A DNA stretch of 64,000 nucleotides from Alteraurantiacibacter aquimixticola (GCF_004965515.1 NZ_SSHH01000003.1:303501-367500), one strand, 5' to 3'; counted from the first letter of the stretch, positions 45,557 to 54,818 are shown. Made by a program: numbers and translations. Notes: generated by a model not told the origin, from the letters alone.

Positions 45557-46189
45557 ATGGCTCCTCTTCGAACGATTCTTCGCACCGGCATCCTCACCGG
45601 CCTTGCCGGCCTGTCCATCGGCTTGGCCATGCCGGCAGCGGCGCAGCTTTATTCGGACGGCTACGAGTTCCTGCAAGCGGTCGAGAAAAAGGACGGCACC
45701 AAGGTGACCGAGCTGCTCGACGCGCCAGGCTCCACCGTCGTCAATGCGCGCGACCTCTCCACCGGGCGCAGCGCGATGCATATCGTGGTGGCGCGGCGCG
45801 ACGGTACGTGGATCGATTTCCTCTACCAGCAAGGCGCCAATGTGAACATCGCCGACAATGACGGCATGACCCCGCTGATGCTGGCGACACAGCTCGGCTA
45901 TGTCGAAGGGGTGGAGAAGCTGATCGCCCATGGCGCGCGGGTGGATGTCACCAACTCCTCCGGCGAAACGCCGCTGATGTATGCCGTGCATGGCCGCAAT
46001 ACGGAGCTGATGCGCGTGCTGCTGCAAGCGGGGGCGGATCCGGACCGCTATGACAATTCGGGCCGCTCGGCGCGCGACTATGCGCGACTGCGCGGTGCGA
46101 ACGACGTCACCAATGGCACAATCACCCGCTATGAGCGTCCCGAGGGAGAGCGCGCGAGCAGCGGCACGACTTACGGGCCGAGCTTCTGA
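45557..46189 (+). CDS. Exported ankyrin-repeat protein (210 aa)
   Basis: A signal peptide (LRTGILTGLAGLSIGLAMPA, cleaved after AAAQ) then four ankyrin repeats: AMHIVVARRDGTWIDFLYQQ, GMTPLMLATQLGYVEGVEKL, GETPLMYAVHGRNTELMRVL and a last one ending RSARDYARL. The C-terminus is Arg/Ser-rich. Likely a periplasmic protein-binding scaffold. ATG 45557 is chosen because it begins the signal peptide; the upstream 20 codons look non-coding. The stop overlaps the ATG of the COQ9-like gene. Confidence 0.88.
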   Translation: MAPLRTILRTGILTGLAGLSIGLAMPAAAQLYSDGYEFLQAVEKKDGTKVTELLDAPGSTVVNARDLSTGRSAMHIVVARRDGTWIDFLYQQGANVNIADNDGMTPLMLATQLGYVEGVEKLIAHGARVDVTNSSGETPLMYAVHGRNTELMRVLLQAGADPDRYDNSGRSARDYARLRGANDVTNGTITRYERPEGERASSGTTYGPSF

Positions 46190-46848
46190 TGGCGCAGGCG
46201 GATGAGGAAACGCTGGACGATCTGCGGCTGCGGCTCGCACCCGAAATCGCGCTGTCCGCCGTATTCGATGGCTGGAGTGACGATGCATTGCTCGCTGCCG
46301 CCAAGGCGCAGGGCGTCGATCCTGCGCTCGCCCGGCTCGCCTTTCCCGGCGGCGCAATGGACATGATCGAGGCCTGGGTTGGCAGCGTCGATGCCAGGAT
46401 GGAAGCGCGCTTCGGCAATGGCGCGCTCGACAATGTGAAGATTCGCGACCGCATTCGCGACCTCGTCTGGTTCCGGCTGGAACAGGTGATGGGGCTGGAG
46501 GAAGCCTTCAGCCGCGCACTCGCCATCCAGGCCATGCCGCAGAACGTCGCGCGTGCGCTGAAAATGGGCTGGGCCAGCGCGGACAGGATGTGGCGCCTCG
46601 CTGGCGATACGGCGACCGATTACAACCACTATACCAAGCGCGCGATCCTCGCCTCGATCTATGCCGCCACGCTGGCGGTCTTCGTCAATGACGAGAGCGA
46701 GGGCAAGGCCGACAGCCGCGCCTTCCTCGACCGCCGGATCGAAGGTGTGATGAAGTTCGAGAAGGCCAAGGCCAAATGGCTTGGTGGCGAGCGTGAGCAT
46801 TTCGACGTGGCGCGTTTTCTGGGGCGGCTGCGGTATCCCTCTTCTTGA
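46189..46848 (+). CDS. COQ9-family protein (219 aa)
   Basis: Probable ubiquinone biosynthesis factor; COQ9 binds lipid and assists the COQ7 hydroxylation step. Seen: helical TetR-like fold, with LAPEIALSAVFDGWSDDALL, GVDPALARLAFPGGAMDMIE, VWFRLEQVMGLEEAFSRALA and YNHYTKRAILASIYAATLAV followed by the amphipathic C-terminal helix FLDRRIEGVMKFEKAKAKW. The length matches bacterial COQ9 proteins. Confidence 0.92.
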   Translation: MAQADEETLDDLRLRLAPEIALSAVFDGWSDDALLAAAKAQGVDPALARLAFPGGAMDMIEAWVGSVDARMEARFGNGALDNVKIRDRIRDLVWFRLEQVMGLEEAFSRALAIQAMPQNVARALKMGWASADRMWRLAGDTATDYNHYTKRAILASIYAATLAVFVNDESEGKADSRAFLDRRIEGVMKFEKAKAKWLGGEREHFDVARFLGRLRYPSS

Positions 46849-46897
46849 TGTTTCGCTCGCCCATCCGGGCGAGCGTCCTCGGTGCTATTCCCTCCCC

Positions 46898-46916
46898 CTT
46901 CGACAAGCTCAGGGTG
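46898..46916. repeat. Short interspersed repeat (CTTCGACAAGCTCAGGGTG)
   Basis: A half-palindromic element of a type common in sphingomonad genomes. The related copy with small differences is inside ribE at 42011-42034. Confidence 0.65.
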
Positions 46917-46969
46917 CGGGGCACCTGCAGGCGGCCGTTCGGCCTATGACTGCCGTGACTTCAAATCTC

Positions 46970-47052
46970 CGTCATTGCGAGGAGCGAAGCGACGCGGCAA
47001 TCCAGGGCCGTGCCATCCCGCCCTGGATTACTTCGCTTCGCTCGCAATGACG
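46970..47052. repeat. 83-base inverted repeat (REP/MITE-like)
   Basis: The left arm begins CGTCATTGCGAGGAGCGAAG and the right arm ends CTTCGCTCGCAATGACG; inner arms GGCAATCCAGGGC and GCCCTGGATTAC also pair, leaving a short loop around 47010-47018. The folded RNA would be a long hairpin that could end transcription of the COQ9 operon. No transposase. Confidence 0.85.
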
Positions 47053-47098
47053 AAAGAGAGAATTGCACTGGAAACGGGCCGCCGGCGCCTGAGGCAAT

Positions 47099-47123
47099 AA
47101 TATTGAGAACCAGTTGCAATTAG
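47099..47123. promoter_or_regulatory. Fur-type box upstream of feoA
   Basis: The sequence AATATTGAGAACCAGTTGC-AATTAG (bottom strand AATTGCAACTGGTTCTCAAT) resembles the Fur box pattern with TTGCAA and TTCTCAA half-sites. It lies about 40-65 bases before feoA. Iron-dependent repression of ferrous uptake is the expected logic. Confidence 0.7.
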
Positions 47124-47163
47124 CTTTCGTCTCTGGCACCGCCTGCCACAGATTCGAAAGCCC

Positions 47164-47403
47164 ATGACACTCGATACACTTCCCCCGCTCACCAGAGCCG
47201 AAATCACCAGCGTCGACTGGGATACGCTCGCGCCCGATGAGGCCAAGCGCCTGCGCGCGCTGGGCATCGATGTAGGCGCGCGCGTCGCCATTGCCCATCG
47301 CGGCATCTTCCTGGGCAAGGACCCGATCGCGATCATGATCGGGAGGATGACGGTGGCGCTGCGCCGCGTGCATGCGCAGGCCATGACGGTGAAGGAAGTA
47401 TGA
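47164..47403 (+). CDS. feoA: FeoA ferrous iron transport protein (79 aa)
   Basis: Small SH3-like protein that supports FeoB. It shows LDTLPPLTRAEITSVDWDTL, then DEAKRLRALGIDVGARVAIA and a last strand LGKDPIAIMIGRMTVALRRV, following the standard FeoA plan with the G-x-x-x-G-x-x-V/I signature. The stop overlaps the feoB start (ATGA). Likely Fur-regulated. Confidence 0.94.
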   Translation: MTLDTLPPLTRAEITSVDWDTLAPDEAKRLRALGIDVGARVAIAHRGIFLGKDPIAIMIGRMTVALRRVHAQAMTVKEV

Positions 47404-49247
47404 GCACTTTGCGCACCGCCGCGCTGGTCGGCAATCCCAATGCGGGCAAGAGCGCGCTGTTCAATGCGCTGACCGGCGCGCGGCAGAAGATCGCCAACTA
47501 TCCCGGCGTCACGGTGGAGCGGAAGAGCGGGCGCATGGTCCTGCCTTCGGGTGAGCCGGTGGAGCTGGTGGACCTGCCCGGTTCCTATTCGCTCGACCCG
47601 TCCAGCCCGGACGAGGAAGTGACCCGCCGCGTGGTGATGGGCGAGTTCGAGGGCGAGGCAACGCCCGACCTCTTCGTGATCGTGGTCGATGCGGCGAACC
47701 TCGAACAGCATCTCGTCTTCGCGCAGGAGCTGATCGGCCTCGGCAAGTCCACGATCATCGCGCTCAACATGGTCGACCTGGCCGAGCGGGACGGGCTGGT
47801 CATCGACCCGGCCGCCCTTTCCGATGCGCTTGGCGTTCCGGTTGTCCCCACCGTGGCCGTGCGCAAGCGCGGGCTGGAACCGCTCGCCGAAGCGATGGAA
47901 GGTGCCGGGTCGCAGGACATGTCCGCCCGCCACCAGGTCGCGCGGCTGACCCTGCCCGAACGGCGTCTGTCAGCGCGCAATATCGCCAAGGGGGCGATCA
48001 TCACCGAAAGTGCGGCGCACCAGCTGCATGCAAAGCTCGACAAGGTTCTGCTGCATCCCTGGCTCGGCCCCGTGATCCTGTTCGGCTTGCTGTTCGTGAT
48101 CTTCCAGGCGGTGTTTGCCTGGGCCGATCCCTTCATCGGTCTGATCGAAGGCGGGATCGAGGCGGCAATCGGCTTTGTCGAGGCGACCATGGCCGAAGGC
48201 TTCGTCCGCGACCTCATCACGCAGGGCCTGCTGACCGGCGTCGGATCGGTCGTGGTCTTCCTGCCGCAGATCGTGATCCTCTTCGCCTTCATCCTGGCGA
48301 TGGAGCAATCGGGCTATATGGCGCGCGCCGCCTTCATCATGGACCGGCTGATGGCCTATGTCGGCCTGTCCGGGCGCAGCTTCATCCCGCTGCTTTCCAG
48401 CTTCGCCTGCGCCATTCCCGGCATCATGGCGACGCGTTCGATTGCCGATCCCAAGGACCGGCTGACGACGATCCTGATTGCCCCGCTAATGACCTGTTCG
48501 GCGCGCCTGCCCGTCTATGCGGTGATCATCGGCGCCTTCATCCCCGCAACCACTGTCGGACCCGGCATCGGGCTGCAGGGGCTGGTGCTGTTCGGCCTCT
48601 ATTTGTTCGGCATTGTCGGCGCGATGCTGGCGGCGCTGGTGCTGCGCCGCACGGTGACCAAGGGTGAGGCATCGGGCTTCATCATGGAAATGCCGCGCTA
48701 CCAGTGGCCGCCGCTGCGCGACCTTGCCATCGGCCTGTGGCAGCGCGCCTGGGTGTTCCTGCGCCGCGCCGGTACGATCATCTTCATGGCCACGGTGGTG
48801 CTGTGGCTGCTGCTCAGCTTCCCCAAGGCAGAGCCGGGCGAGAGTCAGGTCGATGCGAGCTTCGCCGGCCAGATTGCCGACGGGCTGCATGTCGTGATGG
48901 AACCCATCGGGTTCAATCGCGAGATCAGCCTGGCGCTGGTCCCGGCCATGGCTGCGCGTGAAGTCGCGGTCTCCGCACTGGCGACTACCTATGCCGTGGA
49001 TGCCGATGACGAGGATGCGCAGGCCGAAGGGCTGATCCCGCGCCTGCAGGCGGGCTGGAGCCTGCCCACCGCGCTCGCCTTCCTCGCCTGGTTCGTCTTC
49101 GCCCCGCAATGCTTGTCCACCATCGCGGTGGCGCGGCGCGAGACCAATGGCTGGAAATGGCCGCTGGTGATGGTCGGATACCTCTTCGGCCTTGCCTATA
49201 TCTTTGCCGGCATCACCTATTGGACGGCCACGGCGCTTGGGCTCTGA
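47400..49247 (+). CDS. feoB: FeoB ferrous iron transporter (615 aa)
   Basis: Inner-membrane Fe(II) uptake protein. The N-terminal G-domain has G1 GNPNAGKSALFNALTG, the switch region ANYPGVTVERKSG, G3 DLPGSYSL and G4 NMVD. The membrane part contains two gate domains: FVRDLITQGLLTGVGSVVVF with SGYMARAAFIMDRLMAYVGL and GRSFIPLLSSFACAIPGIMA, then ARLPVYAVIIGAF, and finally AREVAVSALAT and FAPQCLSTIAVARRET. All signature segments are intact. Length is on the short side of the family; no C-terminal FeoC-like or Cys-rich extension. Confidence 0.97.
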   Translation: MSTLRTAALVGNPNAGKSALFNALTGARQKIANYPGVTVERKSGRMVLPSGEPVELVDLPGSYSLDPSSPDEEVTRRVVMGEFEGEATPDLFVIVVDAANLEQHLVFAQELIGLGKSTIIALNMVDLAERDGLVIDPAALSDALGVPVVPTVAVRKRGLEPLAEAMEGAGSQDMSARHQVARLTLPERRLSARNIAKGAIITESAAHQLHAKLDKVLLHPWLGPVILFGLLFVIFQAVFAWADPFIGLIEGGIEAAIGFVEATMAEGFVRDLITQGLLTGVGSVVVFLPQIVILFAFILAMEQSGYMARAAFIMDRLMAYVGLSGRSFIPLLSSFACAIPGIMATRSIADPKDRLTTILIAPLMTCSARLPVYAVIIGAFIPATTVGPGIGLQGLVLFGLYLFGIVGAMLAALVLRRTVTKGEASGFIMEMPRYQWPPLRDLAIGLWQRAWVFLRRAGTIIFMATVVLWLLLSFPKAEPGESQVDASFAGQIADGLHVVMEPIGFNREISLALVPAMAAREVAVSALATTYAVDADDEDAQAEGLIPRLQAGWSLPTALAFLAWFVFAPQCLSTIAVARRETNGWKWPLVMVGYLFGLAYIFAGITYWTATALGL

Positions 49248-49340
49248 CCGCAAACGGTGGAAAGCCGCCTTGCGAGGTGGCGACTCGACCGACCATCCGA
49301 TAAGCCTCTTGGCCGAACACCATTAGAGGAAAGAGATTCG

Positions 49341-49892
49341 ATGGCCGGCAGCCTCAACAAAGTCATGCTTATCGGTAACCTGGGCGCCGACCCGGAAATC
49401 CGCAGCTTCCAGAATGGCGGCCGCGTGGCGAACCTGCGCCTTGCCACTACCGAGACGTGGAAGGACCGCAATACCGGCGAACGGCAGGAACGGACCGAAT
49501 GGCACACCGTGGCCATTTTCTCCGAAGGCCTCGTCGGCGTGGTTGAACGCTTCTTGCGCAAGGGTTCCAAGGTCTATGTCGAAGGCCAGCTGCAGACGCG
49601 CAAGTGGCAGGACCAGTCGGGCAATGACCGCTATTCCACCGAAGTCGTAATCCGCGGCCTCAACGGCACGCTGACCATGCTCGACGGTGCCAGCGGCGGT
49701 GGTAGCCGTGGCGGCGGTGGAGGCGGCGGCCAGGGCGGCGGCAGCTGGGATCAGGGCGGTGGCGGCCAAGGCGGCGGGGGCGGTGACTCCAGCTGGAACC
49801 AGGGCGGCGGAGGCTCTGCAGGCGGCGGCGCAGGCGGTGCAGGTGGCGGCTCCAGCTTCGGCGACGATCTGGATGACGATATCCCGTTCTGA
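49341..49892 (+). CDS. ssb: Single-stranded DNA-binding protein (183 aa)
   Basis: Binds ssDNA as a tetramer in replication and repair. The OB-fold is clear: [60 protein letters not shown] and [21 protein letters not shown] long Gly/Gln/Ser linker follows (about 115-175). The acidic partner-binding tip is DDLDDDIPF, complete. ATG 49341 is fixed by the conserved N-terminus and AGAGGAAAGAG upstream. A terminator follows. Confidence 0.97.
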   Translation: MAGSLNKVMLIGNLGADPEIRSFQNGGRVANLRLATTETWKDRNTGERQERTEWHTVAIFSEGLVGVVERFLRKGSKVYVEGQLQTRKWQDQSGNDRYSTEVVIRGLNGTLTMLDGASGGGSRGGGGGGGQGGGSWDQGGGGQGGGGGDSSWNQGGGGSAGGGAGGAGGGSSFGDDLDDDIPF

Positions 49893-49920
49893 GCCTTCGC
49901 CAATTTCGCGAACTTCAAGG

Positions 49921-49950
49921 GCCCCGGAGAGCGATTCTCCGGGGCTTTTT
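49921..49950 (+). terminator. Rho-independent terminator of ssb
   Basis: Stem GCCCCGGAGA / TCTCCGGGGC with a four-base loop (GCGA) plus one unpaired T, followed by TTTTT; 29 bases after the ssb stop. Confidence 0.93.
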
Positions 49951-50055
49951 CTGCGCGAAAGGGCGAGAATGTAAAAGAGACTTGCGGCTAATCCGCTTGC
50001 TACGTGTCCACAGCACCAGACTCCTCACAAAGGGACGTCACTGATATAAGAAGGC

Positions 50056-50868
50056 ATGAGGAAGCACGTTCGGTTCGCCATGATGCTGGGCGGCACTATA
50101 GGAGCAGGGACGCTTTGGTTTGCAACCAACTCAATTCCCGACACAATTGAAGAGGCTGATGGAATCCTAGCGACTAACCTTCAATGGTTGGGTTGGGACG
50201 ATCCCCCACAGTTCTTGGCGACATCTGCGGCTGACAATACATTAGCGATCGCAAGTTTCACATTCGCAGTTATCGGTATTTTTGCTTTCTTTTCGTGGAT
50301 TTGGGATAAGTTTTATATGAAGAAGAAAAAACCTATCTCCCAATCCGAACTGTCAGCTCCGGCAATTGGAGTGGGGCCAGGTGCAAGTCGAATTTGGATT
50401 GATGAATGCGATTTCGACGGATTTGAACAACCGATGCAGATTGATGGGCAGGATGTTTCAGTGACGAATAGCAAATTCAATAGCCCAGACATGGCCAAGA
50501 ACAGGCAGTTTCATGTGACAAGCAATAACCAAAGTGGCGGAGTAACTGCTGGCCTTTATGTCAATCAGGCGGAGCCGAGCGTGGAGCAAGGGCGTCATTC
50601 CCCATGGTATGAACGAGATGGTGCATTTTACAAAGATCTGGAAATGCGTGTTACGAACCCCGGCATGGTTTCAAAGGTTAGGGTGACGGTCATTGGTCGT
50701 AACCTAATGGGCGTTGGGTTCCTTACAGAGGGTATGGCGATGACGGGCGCTGGCGGTTCGTCAGAGGAAGCTGTCTGGCTCGAGCTTCTGAGCGTGCCTA
50801 GCATGAGGGGAATCTCAATCCGGGCGAAGGAACCAACTGAGACGGATGTTCAGATACACTTGGAATGA
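50056..50868 (+). CDS. AT-rich orphan membrane protein (270 aa)
   Basis: Not recognised. Residues 8-25 and about 65-86 (LAIASFTFAVIGIFAFFSWI) are hydrophobic helices, with a short exposed loop between them and a lysine-rich stop (MKKKKP). The C-terminal 180 residues are cytoplasmic and beta-rich (IWIDECDFDGFEQPMQIDGQ, VTNSKFNSPDMAKNRQFHVT, LEMRVTNPGMVSKVRVTVIG). Base and codon use is clearly AT-richer than all neighbours (for example ATA, AAT and TTT codons are common), pointing to recent transfer between ssb and yceD. It could be a small defence or signalling membrane protein, but nothing in the sequence proves this. Confidence 0.75.
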   Translation: MRKHVRFAMMLGGTIGAGTLWFATNSIPDTIEEADGILATNLQWLGWDDPPQFLATSAADNTLAIASFTFAVIGIFAFFSWIWDKFYMKKKKPISQSELSAPAIGVGPGASRIWIDECDFDGFEQPMQIDGQDVSVTNSKFNSPDMAKNRQFHVTSNNQSGGVTAGLYVNQAEPSVEQGRHSPWYERDGAFYKDLEMRVTNPGMVSKVRVTVIGRNLMGVGFLTEGMAMTGAGGSSEEAVWLELLSVPSMRGISIRAKEPTETDVQIHLE

Positions 50869-50941
50869 GTGACAAGAAGCGCTGTGGTTGCATCCCGACG
50901 AGGGCGACTTACACGAGATTCAATTGCAGCATTACGGAAGC

Positions 50942-51469
50942 TCACCCCTTCTTCAGCTTCGCCAGCGCGTCCTGCAGCGGGCCGCTCGGCGCCTTTTCGG
51001 CAAGGTCGTGTTCTTCGCGCACGGTATCGGCATCGGGGCCGGTGGCGTAGGGATCGATGGCCAGCGCCAGCGATTGCGCCACGGCTTCGCCGAGGTCGAA
51101 GGCGATGCCGGAATAGGGGATTTCGTCAAGCTCTCCCTCTTCCAGCTCGATCTCCTCCTCGCTTGCGGCAGGCGCGATGTCGGGGACGAACGTGAAGGCG
51201 ATATTCTCGCGGATCCGTTGCGGCAGGTCGTCGCCCGAAATGGCGCAGCTTTGCACGATATCGGCGGCGAGCGTGCCCTTGGCGGCGATGCGATCGCCCT
51301 CGGGTTCGAGCGTGAGTTCCGCTGTCAGCGCATGGATGGCGATCAGGCCGAAGCGTTCGGCCAGCGCCGCGCGCTCCGCCTCGTTCGCTTCCAGCGCAAC
51401 CGGCCCGTCCGAAATCTCGCGCCGGTCCATCATGCGGCGGAATTCGGGCGATCCGTTCTCCGCACTCAT
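50942..51469 (-). CDS. yceD: YceD/DUF177 family protein (175 aa)
   Basis: Family linked to 23S rRNA accumulation in plants and bacteria. Seen: MMDRREISDGPVALEANEAE, LTLEPEGDRIAAKGTLAADI, VQSCAISGDDLPQRIRENIA, an acidic stretch (ELEEGELDEIPYSGIAFDLG) and EAVAQSLALAIDPY, all typical. A conserved Cys is present. In many bacteria the next gene is rpmF; here the gene instead ends in the gap after the AT-rich orphan and rpmF is not adjacent. It is preceded by, and overlaps, the bc1 chaperone gene. Confidence 0.85.
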   Translation of the reverse strand: MSAENGSPEFRRMMDRREISDGPVALEANEAERAALAERFGLIAIHALTAELTLEPEGDRIAAKGTLAADIVQSCAISGDDLPQRIRENIAFTFVPDIAPAASEEEIELEEGELDEIPYSGIAFDLGEAVAQSLALAIDPYATGPDADTVREEHDLAEKAPSGPLQDALAKLKKG

Positions 51470-51984
51470 TGCGCGATCCGTCCTGCCAGCACGTCCTCGT
51501 CACTGCGGCGGGACAGGTCGTCATAGAGTGCCTGCAACCGCGTCGCGAGGCTCTGCGGATCGGGATTGTCGCCCCAATGGACATTGCGTTCGAGCGCTTC
51601 GGCGAGTTGTTCGGTATCGCCCGTGCCTAAGACGCTTCGCAGCGCGCCCATGCGGCCGCCGAGGGCGCCCATCAGTCGGCCCATATGCTTGCCGACCACC
51701 ACATCGCCCACGCCGCTTTCGCGCAACTGGCCGTCCATGTCCTCCACGAACAGCTCGGTCAGATGCGCGCTCTTGCGGTTGAGGCCGCGGCTCTTTTCCA
51801 TCCGCAGCATGATGATGGCGAGCACGTGGACCACCATGTCGAAACGCCCGTCAACGCTGTCTGCCACGCCGCTCTTCGCGTAGTATTCGGGCAGGCGGCT
51901 GATCTCCACCACGCGGAACCATAGGGGGCGAAGCGCATCGCGCGGATCGGCCTCGAGGCCGAGAAGGCGGGATAGGAAGGACAT
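51466..51984 (-). CDS. Ubiquinol-cytochrome c chaperone family protein (172 aa)
   Basis: CBP3/UQCC1-like assembly factor of the cytochrome bc1 complex. The helical domain shows RPLWFRVVEISRLPEYYAKS, SVDGRFDMVVHVLAIIMLRM, LTELFVEDMDGQLRESGVGD and HMGRLMGALGGRMGALRSVL, a strong family match. Start at ATG 51984; the much longer frame upstream is antisense to the bamE promoter region. Operon with yceD (overlap of 4 bases). Confidence 0.9.
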   Translation of the reverse strand: MSFLSRLLGLEADPRDALRPLWFRVVEISRLPEYYAKSGVADSVDGRFDMVVHVLAIIMLRMEKSRGLNRKSAHLTELFVEDMDGQLRESGVGDVVVGKHMGRLMGALGGRMGALRSVLGTGDTEQLAEALERNVHWGDNPDPQSLATRLQALYDDLSRRSDEDVLAGRIAQ

Positions 51985-52213
51985 GGTTGCTAAGGGTTCC
52001 GGCGCTGTTGGTCGTATCCGCCCGCGAGGGCCGCGGGCATCGTTAAGCAGGCATTCAACGCCCTGTGGGCAAGCGCGTGGCACGCGGGATTGCATGGGGG
52101 CGCACCAGCCCGTAAGGCATTGCCCAAGACATATAGGAAGTGGGGCGATTGCCGCAATATCGCCAGGGCGCGGGTGCGCCACGCTTCGGCCAGGTTTGAA
52201 GGACGTTTGACAG

Positions 52214-52663
52214 ATGCATGCCACTATGCGGATTGCAGCGGTACTGGGCGCATTGGCGCTGGTGACGGGCTGCTCCTCTATCCGGAATTCGCGCGGCTAT
52301 CTGGTGGACGAGGTGCTGGTCGCATCGGTCCAGCCGGGCATCGACAATCGCGAATCGGTGGAACAGACGCTGGGCCGGCCCACGCTGACCAGCCAGTTTG
52401 GTGAGCCGGTGTGGTACTACATCTCCAGCCGCACGGCGCAGGCGCCTTTCACCACGCCGCGCATCAATGCGCATTCGGTGCTGGCGATCCGTTTCGACGA
52501 GGCGGGCAATGTTGCAACGGCCGAGCGTACTGGCATGGACAAGGTTGTCCGGCTCGATCCCGATGGCGATGCCACGCCGACGCTGGGCCGCGACCGCTCG
52601 CTGTTGCAGGACCTGTTCGGCAATATCGGCACTGTCGGAGCGCCGGGCACCGGGGCGCGCTGA
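52214..52663 (+). CDS. bamE: BamE/SmpA outer-membrane assembly lipoprotein (149 aa)
   Basis: Lipobox LALVTGCSS marks the lipid-modified Cys. The domain GYLVDEVLVASVQPGIDNRE, SVEQTLGRPTLTSQFGEPVW and YYISSRTAQAPFTTPRINAH is the SmpA/OmlA fold that supports the BAM complex. Length is normal for alphaproteobacterial BamE. Start at 52214 with GAAGGA upstream; Met5 is an alternative. Divergent from the bc1 chaperone gene. Confidence 0.92.
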   Translation: MHATMRIAAVLGALALVTGCSSIRNSRGYLVDEVLVASVQPGIDNRESVEQTLGRPTLTSQFGEPVWYYISSRTAQAPFTTPRINAHSVLAIRFDEAGNVATAERTGMDKVVRLDPDGDATPTLGRDRSLLQDLFGNIGTVGAPGTGAR

Positions 52664-52708
52664 CCCGCTTGCTTGCACAGCGCGGCATGTGGTCCCATAT
52701 CGCCGCTC

Positions 52709-53269
52709 ATGACTGATACGAATAACGGCCACGGCCTGGTCCAGTGGCATGGCACCACCATCGTCGGCATCAAGCGCGGCGGGACAACGGTGATTGCCGG
52801 CGATGGCCAGGTCTCCATGGGCAATACGGTGATGAAGCCCAATGCCCGCAAGGTTCGCCGGATCGGGGATGGCGGCAGTGTGATCGGTGGTTTCGCCGGG
52901 GCCACCGCCGATGCCTTCACCCTGTTCGAGCGGCTCGAGCGCAAGCTGGAACAGCATAGCGGCCAGCTGCTGCGCGCCGCGGTGGAGCTGGCCAAGGACT
53001 GGCGCACGGACAAGTACCTGCGCAACCTCGAAGCGCTGATGATCGTGGCAGACAAGGAAGTCATGCTGGTGCTGACCGGCAATGGCGACGTGCTGGAGCC
53101 CGAAGGCGGTATCGCCGCGATCGGATCGGGCGGCAATTATGCGCTCGCCGCCGCCCGCGCCCTCTCCGATTATGAGGATGATGCGGAAAAGATCGCCCGC
53201 CGCGCGATGGCGGTGGCGGCGGAAGTCTGCGTCTTCACCAATGACCAGGTCACCCTGGAAACGATCTGA
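52709..53269 (+). CDS. hslV: HslV peptidase subunit (186 aa)
   Basis: Threonine protease ring of the HslVU protease. After a propeptide of about 15 residues (HGLVQWHG) the catalytic N-terminal Thr is in [20 protein letters not shown]. Other family features: [59 protein letters not shown] and [19 protein letters not shown]. The propeptide is longer than in enterobacteria, usual for alphaproteobacteria. hslU follows 14 bases later. Confidence 0.97.
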   Translation: MTDTNNGHGLVQWHGTTIVGIKRGGTTVIAGDGQVSMGNTVMKPNARKVRRIGDGGSVIGGFAGATADAFTLFERLERKLEQHSGQLLRAAVELAKDWRTDKYLRNLEALMIVADKEVMLVLTGNGDVLEPEGGIAAIGSGGNYALAAARALSDYEDDAEKIARRAMAVAAEVCVFTNDQVTLETI

Positions 53270-53283
53270 TTTCACGGAACGAC

Positions 53284-54585
53284 ATGACTGATACCCTGAC
53301 CCCGAAGGCGATTGTCGCCGCGCTCGACGAGCACATCATCGGCCAGAAGGACGCCAAGCGCGCCGTGGCCGTGGCGCTGCGCAACCGCTGGCGCCGCCAG
53401 CGCCTTGCGCCCGAATTGCGCGACGAGGTGACGCCCAAGAACATATTGATGATCGGCCCCACCGGCTGCGGCAAGACCGAGATCAGCCGCCGGCTGGCCA
53501 AGCTCGCCCAAGCGCCCTTCGTGAAGGTGGAAGCGACCAAGTTCACCGAAGTCGGCTATGTCGGCCGCGACGTGGAGCAGATCGCCCGCGACCTGGCCGA
53601 AGAGGCGATCCGGCTGGAAAAGGACCGCCGCCGCGAGGCGGTGCGCGAAGCGGCGAGCCAGGCGGCGATGGACCGCCTGCTTGATGCGCTCGTCGGCCCC
53701 AGCGCCTCTGCCGCGACGCGCGAGAGCTTCCGCCAGCGGATTGTCGAGAATTCGATGAACGATACCGAGGTCGAGGTCGAAGTCGCCGATGCGCCTGCCG
53801 CGCAGATGGACATTCCCGGCCTCGGCGGCGGGGCGACCATGATCAACCTGAGCGAGATGATGGGCAAGGCCTTTGGCGGCCCGCCGAAGAAGAAGCGCAA
53901 GCTCAAGGTCCCCGATGCGTGGGACAAGCTGGTCGATGAAGAAGCCGAAAAGCGCATGGACCAGGAAGATGTCGCCCGCGTGGCGCTCCAGAATGCCGAG
54001 ACCAATGGCATCGTCTTCCTTGACGAGGTGGACAAGATCGCCGTCAGCGACGTGCGCGGCGGCTCCGTCTCCCGCGAAGGCGTGCAGCGCGACCTGCTGC
54101 CGCTGATCGAGGGAACCACGGTCGCCACGAAGTATGGCCCGATGAAGACCGACCACGTGCTCTTCATCGCGTCCGGTGCATTCCATGTCGCCAAGCCCAG
54201 CGACATGCTGCCCGAATTGCAGGGCCGCCTGCCGATCCGCGTCGAACTGCGCAGCCTGACCGAGGAGGACTTCGTCCGCATCCTCAGCGAAACCAAGGCC
54301 AACCTTGTCGAACAATACAAGGCGCTGATCGGGACCGAGGATGTCACGGTCACCATGACCGAAGACGCCATTGCCGAAGTCGCCAAGATCGCCGCGCAGG
54401 TGAATGAGAGCGTCGAGAATATCGGCGCCCGCCGCCTGCAGACGGTGATGGAAAAGCTGTTCGAGGAACTCAGCTTCGATGCCGAGGACCGCAAGGGCGA
54501 GAGCGTGACGGTGGATGCGGCCTATGTCCGCGACAAGCTGACCGACCTCGCCGAGGATACCGACCTGTCCAAATATATCCTGTGA
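53284..54585 (+). CDS. hslU: HslU ATPase subunit (433 aa)
   Basis: AAA+ unfoldase partner of HslV. N-terminal [20 protein letters not shown], Walker [16 protein letters not shown], pore-loop region [18 protein letters not shown], Walker [35 protein letters not shown], sensor [14 protein letters not shown] and the C-terminal tail DLSKYIL, which docks in HslV. All are intact. The I-domain (about 110-230) is present. Confidence 0.98.
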   Translation: MTDTLTPKAIVAALDEHIIGQKDAKRAVAVALRNRWRRQRLAPELRDEVTPKNILMIGPTGCGKTEISRRLAKLAQAPFVKVEATKFTEVGYVGRDVEQIARDLAEEAIRLEKDRRREAVREAASQAAMDRLLDALVGPSASAATRESFRQRIVENSMNDTEVEVEVADAPAAQMDIPGLGGGATMINLSEMMGKAFGGPPKKKRKLKVPDAWDKLVDEEAEKRMDQEDVARVALQNAETNGIVFLDEVDKIAVSDVRGGSVSREGVQRDLLPLIEGTTVATKYGPMKTDHVLFIASGAFHVAKPSDMLPELQGRLPIRVELRSLTEEDFVRILSETKANLVEQYKALIGTEDVTVTMTEDAIAEVAKIAAQVNESVENIGARRLQTVMEKLFEELSFDAEDRKGESVTVDAAYVRDKLTDLAEDTDLSKYIL

Positions 54586-54599
54586 CGGAGCACTGAGAG

Positions 54600-54806
54600 A
54601 TGTCGAACACGCCACCTGACGGCAAGCTGATCTACCGCTGCCTCACCGGCAAGGACGACAAGGCCTTTTGTGAACGCGTGTCGCAAGCTCTTGAGGAAGG
54701 CTGGCGGCTGCACGGATCACCATCGCTGGCCTTCGACAGCGAGCAGGGCGTGATGAAAGTAGCGCAAGCCGTGGTCTGGCCGGGATACCAGACGACCAAC
54801 GACTAA
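54600..54806 (+). CDS. DUF1737 small protein (68 aa)
   Basis: Domain of the DUF1737 type: KLIYRCLTGKDDKAFCERVS, then QALEEGWRLHGSPSLAFDSE and QAVVWPGYQ. It starts 15 bases after hslU, so it is likely read from the same promoter. Members are small cytosolic proteins of unknown function. Confidence 0.85.
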   Translation: MSNTPPDGKLIYRCLTGKDDKAFCERVSQALEEGWRLHGSPSLAFDSEQGVMKVAQAVVWPGYQTTND

Positions 54807-54818
54807 GGGCTATCGACG

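Larger units (their letters stand above)
46849..47163. other. Repeat-rich intergenic region before feoAB
   Basis: 315 bases with two interspersed repeats and the probable iron-responsive promoter of feoAB, all listed separately. No credible gene; the short frames here are read through the palindromes. Confidence 0.6.

Noticed and set aside
46970..47052. CRISPR-like repeat
   Set aside because: It is a single inverted repeat, not an array with spacers.
53272..54615. Minus-strand frame of 447 codons opposite hslU
   Set aside because: Exact antisense of a highly conserved gene.
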